Assembly (NCBI GenBank): GCA_021802185.1 | Contig: JAKAAV010000164.1 | Location: forward strand, 1 to 5,863 | Source of the DNA: Chloroflexota bacterium | GTDB lineage: Bacteria > Chloroflexota > Limnocylindria > Limnocylindrales > CSP1-4 | Length of the DNA: 5,863 nucleotides | Direction: 5' to 3' | In this document: piece after piece, positions 1 through 5,844 of the stretch | How the letters are laid out: the number at the start of each line of letters is the position of its first letter | Position numbering within the stretch: position 1 is the stretch's first letter | Translations under genes and position numbers: made by a program | The notes under the pieces: generated by a model | Told to the model about the DNA's origin: nothing | What the model saw: only the letters and a program-made list of their open reading frames with translations | Database searches by the model: none

Positions 1-1
1 C

Positions 2-976
2 GACGCGCTCCTCCAGGGACGCGTCGGCGGACTCGAGCTCGCCGCACAGCTCCGCAACGCCGCCCTGCCGGCCGCGATCGTCGTGATCACCGTGCCGCAG
101 CGTCCCGTCGCCGTCGCGCCCGAGCGCGGCATCGACGCCGTGCTCTCGATGCCGTTCACCGGCTACGAGCTCATCACGCTGCTCCAGAAGTCGGTCGAGG
201 CCCAGCGGTCCCGGGACGCGACCGCGGCGGCGGCGCTCATCGCCGTCTTCGCCCCGAAGGGCGGCGTCGGGAAGACGACGCTCGCGTTCAACCTCGCCGT
301 GGCGATCCAGCAGCACCGGGGCGCGCGGACCGTGCTCATCGACGGGAGCCTCCAGTTCGGCGACCTCCGGGCGCTCCTGAAGGTGCCCGGCGACGCGCCG
401 TCGATCCTCGACCTGCCGATCGACCGGATCCAGGAGGCGGACCTCGCGGAGGTCCTCTGGCGCGACCCGTCCGGGATCGACATCCTGCTCGCCCCGCCGC
501 GGATCGAGATGGCCGACATGGTCACGCCCCGCGACGTCGAGAAGGTGCTATCGCTCGTCCGGCGGGTGTACGACGTCACGGTCGTCGACCTGGCGACCAA
601 CCTCAGCGACCTGACGCTCGCCTTCCTGGATGTCGCGGACGTGATCCTCGACGTCGTCACGTATGACTCGACCACGATCCGGAACACGGTCGCGGTCGCC
701 GACACGTTCCGCGCCATCGGCTACCCGCCGTCGAAGCTGCAGTACGTCCTGAACCGGTCGGACTCCCCCGGCGGCCTCCAGCCCGACGCGGTCGAGGGCG
801 CGATCGGCCGGAAGCCCGACCACGCGGTCGTGAGCGACGGCCGGCTCGTCGTCGAGGCCAACAACCAGGGCGTGCCGTTCGTGCTCGCCGCGCCCGACGC
901 CGCGATCACGGCCGACATCCGGCGCATGGCGGAGGCGCTGGTGGCGGCGCGGCACGCCGAGCCGGCCCGGGTCTGA
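2..976 (+). CDS. CpaE/TadZ-like MinD/ParA-family ATPase with receiver-like N-terminus (5' truncated by window edge)
   Basis: The reading frame is open from base 2, so the true start lies upstream; 324 codons are visible. Residues below are counted from the codon at base 2. Residues 1-60 resemble the second half of a response-regulator receiver fold: a 'GGLELAAQLR' helix, an 'AIVVITVP' strand and an 'AVLSMPFTGYEL' end. The lysine that normally precedes PF is Met, so it is probably a pseudo-receiver. A short linker leads to a P-loop ATPase with the deviant Walker A motif 'KGGVGKTT' (about 86-93, signature Lys86 and Lys91), then 'VLIDGSLQFGDL' (about 111-122), Walker B 'VTVVDLAT' (about 192-199) and 'YVLNR' (about 248-252). 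This order is typical of CpaE/TadZ proteins, which localise Tad/Flp pilus secretion machines at the membrane or pole. The usual second Asp of the D-x-D switch is Ser here. No pilus genes are visible, but the upstream side is cut off. A generic MinD-like positioning ATPase is the main alternative. Confidence 0.85.
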   Translation, partial: DALLQGRVGGLELAAQLRNAALPAAIVVITVPQRPVAVAPERGIDAVLSMPFTGYELITLLQKSVEAQRSRDATAAAALIAVFAPKGGVGKTTLAFNLAVAIQQHRGARTVLIDGSLQFGDLRALLKVPGDAPSILDLPIDRIQEADLAEVLWRDPSGIDILLAPPRIEMADMVTPRDVEKVLSLVRRVYDVTVVDLATNLSDLTLAFLDVADVILDVVTYDSTTIRNTVAVADTFRAIGYPPSKLQYVLNRSDSPGGLQPDAVEGAIGRKPDHAVVSDGRLVVEANNQGVPFVLAAPDAAITADIRRMAEALVAARHAEPARV

Positions 977-980
977 TCGC

Positions 981-1838
981 GTGAGCGACGGACGGCCGAT
1001 CGGTCTGTTCGACTCCGGCGTCGGCGGGCTCACGGTGCTCCGCGAGGTCGTGCGCCGTCTGCCGGACGAATCCACGATCTACCTCGGCGACAACGCCCGG
1101 GCGCCGTACGGGACGCGCTCGGACGACGAGGTGCGCCGGTTCAGCGCCGAGTGTCTCGACGAGCTCGCACGCCGCGACGTCAAGGCGATCGTGGTGGCGT
1201 GCAACACGTCCACGTCGGTGGCTCTGCCGGAGCTGCGGCGGCGATACGACGTGCCGATCGTCGGCGTCGTCCGGCCCGGCGCGACCGCGGCCGCGCTCGC
1301 GACCCGCACCCGGCGCGTCGGGGTCATCGCGACGCCCGCCACGATCCGGTCGCACGCGTACTTCCAGGCGATCAAGGACGAGAACCCGTTCGTGGAGGTC
1401 TACGAACACGCCACGCCCGAGTTCGTGCCGCTCGTCGAGGCCGGACGGCTCCAAGGGCCAGACGTCGACGACGCCGTTCGCCGCGGCCTCGCGCCGCTGC
1501 TCGGCGAGCGGACGGCCGACGGGGAGTGGATCTTCCCGTTGCCGGCGGACGCCCGCGTCGACACGCTGCTGCTCGGCTGCACGCACTACCCGCTCATCGC
1601 GGACGCGATCCGGGCGGCGACGGGCGACGGGGTCGCCGTCATCGACTCCGCTCTGGCGACCGCGAGCGTCCTCGCCGAGCTCCTCGCGATCAACGAGCTT
1701 CGGGCACCGGCGGGCTCGAGCCCGGCGCACGTCCAGCTCACGACGGGCGACGTGGAGCGGTTCCGGGCGACCGCTACGCTCCTCTTCGGATCCGAGTTCA
1801 CGTCGGTCGAGCCCGTGACCGTCCCGGAGGCCGCCTGA
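981..1838 (+). CDS. murI: Glutamate racemase MurI
   Basis: This cytoplasmic enzyme interconverts L- and D-glutamate without a cofactor, supplying D-Glu for MurD-dependent peptidoglycan precursor synthesis. The 285-residue length is normal for the family. The N-terminus has the substrate motif 'GLFDSGVGGLTVLREV' (Asp11, Ser12), then 'YLGDNARAPYG' (34-44). Both catalytic cysteines are present in the usual context: Cys74 in 'VVACNTSTS' and Cys200 in 'LLLGCTHYPL' with His202. 'FVPLVEAG' (148-155) carries the conserved Glu153. Two usually conserved spots differ: 'GVVRPGA' where Glu is common in place of Arg, and 'HATPEF' where 'ACP' is common. The start is a GTG four bases after the upstream stop, chosen because it places the family's N-terminal strand right after the Met. 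No clear Shine-Dalgarno precedes it, which suggests coupling to the upstream gene. The stop shares one base with the next ATG. Confidence 0.95.
   Translation: MSDGRPIGLFDSGVGGLTVLREVVRRLPDESTIYLGDNARAPYGTRSDDEVRRFSAECLDELARRDVKAIVVACNTSTSVALPELRRRYDVPIVGVVRPGATAAALATRTRRVGVIATPATIRSHAYFQAIKDENPFVEVYEHATPEFVPLVEAGRLQGPDVDDAVRRGLAPLLGERTADGEWIFPLPADARVDTLLLGCTHYPLIADAIRAATGDGVAVIDSALATASVLAELLAINELRAPAGSSPAHVQLTTGDVERFRATATLLFGSEFTSVEPVTVPEAA
1826..1830 (+). promoter_or_regulatory. Shine-Dalgarno GGAGG for the DUF2342 gene
   Basis: A perfect GGAGG sits inside the 3' end of murI, seven bases before the ATG at 1838. It decides the start of the downstream gene: the frame is open far upstream, but only this ATG has a good ribosome binding site, and it overlaps the murI stop as TGATG. 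Confidence 0.8.
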
Positions 1839-3106
1839 TGCCACCCGGTGAGGGCGACTTCGGCCCGGTCGGCCGGCGCGCCCGCGACCTGGCCGGCGAA
1901 CTCTCGCGGCGCCGGATCGACCCCGCCCGGGATCGGACCTGGCAGCTCGGCGTCGTCGTGGGGGCGGTGGCGGGCATGGGCGCCGCCTACCTGAACCGGC
2001 AGGTGCAGCGCTCGGCACGGGCCGGGCTGGTGGACTGGGCCCGCGCGGAGCAGATCGCGGTCGTCCGGCTGGGGCGCGTCGCCGGCTCGCTCCCGACCCG
2101 CGAGATCCGCGACGCCGCGGCCGCCTACGACGAGGCGATGCGCAGGATCGTGCCCGCGCTCGAGGCGGAGCTCGGCAGCCCGCTCCCGGGCGTCGTCGAG
2201 CGCCATTCCGCGGTCAGCCGGGCCGAGTGGGCGAGCGCGAACCTCGTCGTGTTCCGCCAGCTGTTCGCGCACCTCGAGGCGGCGCTGGGCGACCGGCTCC
2301 GGCCGCACGAGGGGAACCTCGCCGAAGGGCTCGTCGCGCTCGCCAACCGGACGGTCACCACACAGCAGATCGCGCTGGTCCTGACGTATCTCGGGACCCG
2401 CGTGCTGGGGCAGTACGACGTCGCACTGCTCTCGGCCGAGGTGCGCCCAGGCCAGCTCCTGTTCGTCGAGGAGAACATCCGCTCCACGGCGCAGTCGCTG
2501 CGCGTGCCGCTAGACGACTTCCGGACCTGGGTCGCGCTGCACGAGACGACCCACGCGTTCGAGTTCGAGGCGCATCCCTGGCTGCGGCCGTACCTCGCCG
2601 AGCGGATGGAGCGGCAGCTCGCGGGGTTCGTGGACCAGGCACGCGTGCTGAGCGTCGAGGGCCTGGGACGCCTGGCGCGGACGTGGCGGCACCGCGGAAC
2701 GGGGGGCCTGCTCGAGAGCCTGCTCGAGCCGGAGCAACGGCGCCTGTTCCGCGAGACACAGACCGTCATGAGCCTGCTCGAAGGGTTCGGCGACTGGGTG
2801 ATGGACCGCGTCGGCGCGTCGTTCCTGCCGGACGTGCGGCTGCTGCGCGAACGGTTCGAGGAACGCCGCGGCCAGCCACGCCGGGGCTTCGACGGGATCA
2901 TCGCGCGGCTGATGGGGATGGACCTCAAGCTGGCCCAGTACCGGCGCGGCGAGCGCTTCGTCGCCGGGGTCGCCGAGGCCGGCGGACCTGCGGCCGTCGC
3001 GCACCTCTGGGACGGGCCTGCATCGCTTCCGACGGAGGCCGAGCTCGCGGACCCGGGAGCCTGGGTGCTCCGCGTGGTGGGGCCGGTGGGGGACTCCGGG
3101 AGGTGA
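1838..3106 (+). CDS. DUF2342 / zincin_2 family putative zinc metallopeptidase ('F420 biosynthesis-associated' family)
   Basis: The protein has 422 residues and is mostly helical. A zincin motif HETTH (His235-Glu236-His239) lies in 'WVALHETTHAFEFEAHPW', followed by 'LRPYLAERM'. This is the hallmark of the DUF2342 family, which databases label both 'zinc-dependent metalloprotease' and 'coenzyme F420 biosynthesis-associated'. A second conserved block, 'MSLLEGFGDWVMDRVG' (311-326), supplies Glu315 as a plausible third zinc ligand of gluzincin type. This ligand assignment is inference. Upstream, 'VLGQYDVALL' and 'LLFVEENI' (189-213) match the usual family layout. The N-terminus has a short weakly hydrophobic stretch (about 38-52) that is probably not a true signal or membrane anchor. 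The substrate is unknown, and no F420 biosynthesis genes lie nearby. Translation is probably coupled to murI through the 1-nt overlap, and the stop overlaps the next start by 4 nt (GTGA). Confidence 0.88.
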   Translation: MPPGEGDFGPVGRRARDLAGELSRRRIDPARDRTWQLGVVVGAVAGMGAAYLNRQVQRSARAGLVDWARAEQIAVVRLGRVAGSLPTREIRDAAAAYDEAMRRIVPALEAELGSPLPGVVERHSAVSRAEWASANLVVFRQLFAHLEAALGDRLRPHEGNLAEGLVALANRTVTTQQIALVLTYLGTRVLGQYDVALLSAEVRPGQLLFVEENIRSTAQSLRVPLDDFRTWVALHETTHAFEFEAHPWLRPYLAERMERQLAGFVDQARVLSVEGLGRLARTWRHRGTGGLLESLLEPEQRRLFRETQTVMSLLEGFGDWVMDRVGASFLPDVRLLRERFEERRGQPRRGFDGIIARLMGMDLKLAQYRRGERFVAGVAEAGGPAAVAHLWDGPASLPTEAELADPGAWVLRVVGPVGDSGR

Positions 3107-4161
3107 CCGCGGGATACGCCGGCACGCCCTCGCGCCGCCCGCGCGTCCCTTCGGCGATCGCCCTCGGCCCCATCCTGTACGCGCGGCACCGGGCGGAGGA
3201 CCTCGACCGCATCGCCGCGGCCGCGCCCGGTTCCCGGATCGTGCTCGTCGGGGACGACGGCACGCCGGACGGGCCGCTGGAGGAGGCGGAGGTTCTGTTG
3301 CGCGGGAGCAGCCTCGCGGGGGACGCCCTCGACCGGCTGCTCGCCCGAGCCCCGCGAATCGAGTGGATCCACTCCGCCTCGGTCGGCGTCGAGCGCGTGC
3401 TGACGCCCGCGACGCTCGAGCGGGGGATCACGGTCACGAACGGGCGCGGCGTCTTCAGCGTCCCGATCGCGGAGTACGTGCTGATGATGCTGCTCGCGGT
3501 GCGGAGGCGGCTGCCGGCGCTGCTCGAGCTGCAGCGGGAGCGCACCTGGCAGCCGCTCGAGGGCGCCGAGCTGCGTGACACGACCGTCGGAATCGTCGGG
3601 ATGGGGTCGATCGGGCGCGCCGTCGCCTCATACGCGACGGTGTTCGGTGCGCGCGTCATCGCGCTGCGTCGCCATCCCGAGCTCGGAATCCAGGCGCCGG
3701 CGGACATCGACGAAGAGCCACTCCCCGCGCCGCCTCGTGCCGACCGGGTGTTCGGCACGTCCGGGCTCCCGGAGCTTTTCGCGGCCTCCGACTTCGTCGT
3801 GCTCGCGCTGCCCGTGACCGCCGGGACGGAGGCGCTCGTCGACGATCGCGCCCTGGCCGCCGCCCGGCCTGGCTGCTGGCTGATCAACGTCGCGCGCGGG
3901 CGTCTCGTCGACGAGGCCGCGCTGCTGCGCGCGCTCCGCTCGGGTCCGCTGGGGGGCGCCGTCCTCGACACGTTCCGCGACGAGCCGCTTCCGTCCACGT
4001 CGCCGTTCTACGGGCTCCCGAACGTCCTCGTCACGCCGCACACGAGCTGGTCGACGGGCCGGGTCCGGTCGCGCAGCATCGACGTCTTCGTCGACAACCT
4101 CGGCCGGTTCGTCCGGGGCGAGCCGCTCCACAACGTCGTCGACGTGGGCGCAGGGTACTGA
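3103..4161 (+). CDS. D-isomer-specific 2-hydroxyacid dehydrogenase, probably NADP(H)-preferring
   Basis: This 352-residue oxidoreductase should interconvert a 2-keto acid and a D-2-hydroxy acid (glyoxylate/hydroxypyruvate reductase-like or a broader substrate range). The substrate-domain motif 'SASVGVERVL' (91-100) and 'VPIAEYVLMMLLA' (120-132) precede the Rossmann motif 'GIVGMGSIG' (163-171). The catalytic triad is complete: Arg265 in 'NVARGRLVD', Glu294 in 'FRDEPLP' and His313 in 'VTPHTSW'. At the end of the second Rossmann strand, 'VIALRRHPE' has Arg189-Arg190 where NAD-specific members carry Asp, which favours NADP(H). The GTG start overlaps the upstream TGA as GTGA, and a G-rich stretch about ten bases upstream (3087-3092) may act as ribosome binding site. 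A few extra residues (1-18) precede the first recognisable strand. The exact substrate cannot be read from sequence; its place beside murI does not by itself imply a cell-wall role. Confidence 0.9.
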   Translation: MTAGYAGTPSRRPRVPSAIALGPILYARHRAEDLDRIAAAAPGSRIVLVGDDGTPDGPLEEAEVLLRGSSLAGDALDRLLARAPRIEWIHSASVGVERVLTPATLERGITVTNGRGVFSVPIAEYVLMMLLAVRRRLPALLELQRERTWQPLEGAELRDTTVGIVGMGSIGRAVASYATVFGARVIALRRHPELGIQAPADIDEEPLPAPPRADRVFGTSGLPELFAASDFVVLALPVTAGTEALVDDRALAAARPGCWLINVARGRLVDEAALLRALRSGPLGGAVLDTFRDEPLPSTSPFYGLPNVLVTPHTSWSTGRVRSRSIDVFVDNLGRFVRGEPLHNVVDVGAGY

Positions 4162-4164
4162 ACG

Positions 4165-5268
4165 ATGCAGATCGCGATCGTCGGGCTGGCGGCGTCGGGG
4201 AAGACGACCGTCTTCAACACGCTCACCCGCGGCCACGCGGAGACGGGCGGATACGGAGGCGCCGTCGTCAACGTCGGTGTCGTGAAGGTCCCCGACGACC
4301 GGTTGACCGCGCTCACCGCGCTGTTCCATCCGAAGCGCGAGGTCCACGCCGACGTGACCTACGTCGACCTGCCCGCGCCTCCGCGGGCCGACGAGCCGGG
4401 AGCCGGCGCGGCCGACATGCCGCCCGACCAGCTCGCGCGCCTGCGCAACGCCGACGCGCTCCTGCACGTCGTGCGCGCGTTCGAGAGCGCGTCGGTGCCA
4501 CATCCCGATGGCTCGGTCGATGCGGGGCGCGACCTGGAGCGGTTGGACCTCGAGCTGATCATGGCCGACCTCGCGGTCGTGGAGAAGCGGGTCGAACGGC
4601 TGCGGACGCAGGGCCACCACGGGACGCCGGCCGAACGCGAGGCGAACGACCGGGAGCTCGCGATCCTCGAGCGGGTGCTGCCCGCGCTGCGTGACGGCAC
4701 CCCGATCCGCGACCTCGGGCTCGACGCGGACGAGACCCGCGTCCTGCGCGGGTTCCGCTTCCTGACCGAGAAGCCGGTGCTGGTGCTGCTCAACATCGGC
4801 GAGCAGGATCTGCCGCGAGAGCCGGAGATCGTGGCCGGGGTCACGGAGCGGTACCGCCACTCGCACACGCTGGTCGACGCGCTGTCGGCGCGCGTCGAGA
4901 TGGAGATCGGCGAGCTCGAACCGGACGACGCGGCCGTCTTCATGGAGGAGCTTGGGCTGCACGAGTCGAGCCTCGACCGCGTCATCCGGCTCTCGTACCG
5001 CCTGCTCGGCCTGATCAGCTTCTTCACCGCCGGGCCCGACGAGACGCGGGCGTGGACGATCCCGGACGGGGCCACCGCGGTCGACGCGGCAGGCGCGATC
5101 CACTCCGACCTCGCACGCGGCTTCATCCGCGCAGAGGTGGTCACGTTCGACGATCTGATCCGGCTCGGATCCATGGCCGAGGCGCGCCGGGCCGGGAAGC
5201 TGCGCTCGGAAGGGAAGACCTACCGCGTGCGAGACGGGGACGTCGTCGAGATCCTCTTCAACGTGTGA
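4165..5268 (+). CDS. ychF: YchF/OLA1-family (Obg-related) ATPase with C-terminal TGS domain, divergent P-loop subfamily
   Basis: The 367-residue protein has the YchF layout. A P-loop G domain opens with 'GLAASGKTT' (7-15). A helical coiled-coil insert spans about 120-180, where 'NDRELAILERVLPAL' sits. The G domain resumes with 'PVLVLLNIGEQDL' (204-216), and a TGS domain fills 282-366 with the family signature 'ISFFTAGPDETRAWTI' and 'GFIRAEVVTFDDLI'. NIGE at 210-213 fits the non-canonical NxxE G4 motif that gives YchF its ATP over GTP preference. His113 in 'VPHPDGSVDAGRD' aligns by eye with E. coli His114, known to be needed for hydrolysis. The usual 'GLPNVGKST' is GLAASGKTT, and the G3/switch II region ('YVDLPAPPRADEPG') lacks the normal D-x-A-G-L. 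Family members bind ribosomes and influence translation and stress responses. The ATG follows the upstream stop by 3 nt, with CAGGG nine bases before. It is the last gene of the operon. Confidence 0.9.
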   Translation: MQIAIVGLAASGKTTVFNTLTRGHAETGGYGGAVVNVGVVKVPDDRLTALTALFHPKREVHADVTYVDLPAPPRADEPGAGAADMPPDQLARLRNADALLHVVRAFESASVPHPDGSVDAGRDLERLDLELIMADLAVVEKRVERLRTQGHHGTPAEREANDRELAILERVLPALRDGTPIRDLGLDADETRVLRGFRFLTEKPVLVLLNIGEQDLPREPEIVAGVTERYRHSHTLVDALSARVEMEIGELEPDDAAVFMEELGLHESSLDRVIRLSYRLLGLISFFTAGPDETRAWTIPDGATAVDAAGAIHSDLARGFIRAEVVTFDDLIRLGSMAEARRAGKLRSEGKTYRVRDGDVVEILFNV

Positions 5269-5323
5269 CGCGGACCGCGACGGTGAACGGTTCCGGCTGA
5301 CGGCCGCCCTACCTCATTCGGCA

Positions 5324-5345
5324 GCGCGGCTCCGTCGAGGCGCGT
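5324..5345. terminator. Weak imperfect hairpin in the convergent spacer
   Basis: CGCGGCTC (5325-5332) pairs with GAGGCGCG (5337-5344) around a CGTC loop, with one internal G-G mismatch and a closing G-T pair. It lies between two convergent genes, where a bidirectional terminator would be expected, but there is no T-tract on either strand. Random hairpins of this quality are common in such GC-rich DNA. Confidence 0.2.
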
Positions 5346-5371
5346 GGCCCGCCCCACAGACGGCGATCGCG

Positions 5372-5752
5372 TCAGTTCGGCCGCTCGCGGTTCAGGTCGA
5401 CGATCAGCGACCGGAACCCGCCGTCCAGGTCGTCCTCGTCGTCGGTGTCCTCGTCGGTGTCCTCGCCCGCTTCCTCCTCGCCGACTTCCGCGAGGAAGTT
5501 CTCGTCCTCGATCCGGGAGACGTTGACCGCCGCGACGAGCATCCCGTCGCTCACGTACGTGAAGTCGTCGGTGCGCTCGAGCTCGCGGGCGATCGCCTCG
5601 ACCAGCGTATCCTCCTCGAACGTGTCCTGGACGCGTCGCCGCGCCTCCTGCACGAGCTCGAAGAACTCCTCCGCCGTGAACTCCTGCTCGTGGGTGAGCA
5701 GGGCGTCCGAGTAGAGGTCGTCGTCGCTTTCGTGGAGCTCGTAGAAGTACAC
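5372..5752 (-). CDS. Hypothetical strongly acidic, lysine-free 126-residue protein
   Basis: I do not recognise a family. The GTG start at 5752 is chosen because GGGAGGA lies just upstream and a TATACT box about 30 bases upstream; an earlier GTG at 5800 would put both inside the gene. Residues 1-85 look folded: a strand 'MYFYELHE', helices about 26-45 ('AEEFFELVQEARRRV') and 49-61 ('LVEAIARELER'), then a strand 'GMLVAAVNVSR' (70-80). Residues 88-110 are an acidic low-complexity linker of Glu, Asp, Thr and Gly. A short tail 'GGFRSLIVDLNRERPN' (111-126) regains hydrophobic and basic residues. By hand count 42 of 126 residues are Asp or Glu and 9 are Arg, with no Lys, Cys or Trp, so the pI must be very low. 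There is no signal peptide or membrane segment, so it is probably cytosolic. The promoter, ribosome site and strand-helix alternation favour a real gene. A nucleic-acid mimic, a chaperone-like protein or a partner-binding regulator are all possible but unsupported. Confidence 0.75.
   Translation of the reverse strand: MYFYELHESDDDLYSDALLTHEQEFTAEEFFELVQEARRRVQDTFEEDTLVEAIARELERTDDFTYVSDGMLVAAVNVSRIEDENFLAEVGEEEAGEDTDEDTDDEDDLDGGFRSLIVDLNRERPN
5442..5465. repeat. Two perfect tandem copies of a 12-bp unit
   Basis: TCGGTGTCCTCG occurs twice back to back. On the minus strand this encodes the repeated Glu-Asp-Thr-Asp part of the acidic linker (residues 97-104 of the small protein). The 12-nt unit keeps the frame, so copy-number change would alter linker length by four residues. 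Confidence 0.85.
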
Positions 5753-5755
5753 CGT

Positions 5756-5762
5756 TCCTCCC
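5756..5762 (-). promoter_or_regulatory. Shine-Dalgarno GGGAGGA for the acidic-protein gene
   Basis: Read on the minus strand, GGGAGGA ends three bases before the GTG at 5752. The spacing is slightly short but the match to anti-SD is strong. It is the main reason for choosing this start. Confidence 0.7.
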
Positions 5763-5779
5763 GCCTGATTCGCCGGGGC

Positions 5780-5785
5780 AGTATA
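5780..5785 (-). promoter_or_regulatory. Candidate -10 box TATACT for the acidic-protein gene
   Basis: On the minus strand TATACT matches the sigma-70 -10 consensus at five of six positions in otherwise very GC-rich DNA. Transcription would start near 5773 and give a leader of about 20 nt holding the Shine-Dalgarno. No convincing -35 is seen 16-18 bp upstream, so an activator or relaxed -35 use would be needed. Confidence 0.45.
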
Positions 5786-5844
5786 GGCGCGAGATCGCAC
5801 ACGACCGACGAGACCACGGTGCGAACGTTGCAGGCGGCTCGCTG

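Noticed and set aside
1151..1837. Upstream extension of the DUF2342 frame through murI
   Set aside because: The extension is Arg/Gly/Ala-rich shadow of murI. The ATG at 1838 has a perfect GGAGG and the TGATG junction.
906..2018. Long minus-strand open frame (about 370 codons) opposite the CpaE-like, murI and DUF2342 genes
   Set aside because: Its product is Arg/Pro/Gly-rich low-complexity sequence typical of a GC-rich shadow frame, and it overlaps well-supported plus-strand genes.
2227..3102. Upstream extension of the dehydrogenase frame through the DUF2342 gene
   Set aside because: The extension is a shadow frame. The GTG at 3103 forms a GTGA overlap and is followed soon by the family's first strand.
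2125..3372. Minus-strand open frame of about 415 codons opposite the DUF2342 gene
   Set aside because: Ser/Arg/Pro-rich shadow frame with no motif; the plus-strand gene has HETTH and consistent start and stop overlaps.
3628..5103. Minus-strand open frame of about 491 codons opposite the dehydrogenase and YchF genes
   Set aside because: It has no recognisable domain; composition is dominated by Arg, Asp, Val and Glu as expected from the complement of strongly biased codons. Both genes it covers have complete family motifs.
2..5268. A dedicated defence, secretion or biosynthetic system encoded by the operon
   Set aside because: The four complete genes and the partial one fall into well-known families with no shared system signature; no nuclease, toxin, transposase or pilus component is visible.
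5344..5357. GTGG/CCAC inverted repeat in the convergent spacer as a terminator
   Set aside because: Only four base pairs with a six-base loop and no T-tract; expected by chance in this composition.
5753..5800. Longer start (GTG at 5800) for the acidic-protein gene
   Set aside because: It would place the Shine-Dalgarno and the TATACT box inside the coding region, and the extra 16 residues show no structure consistent with the rest.
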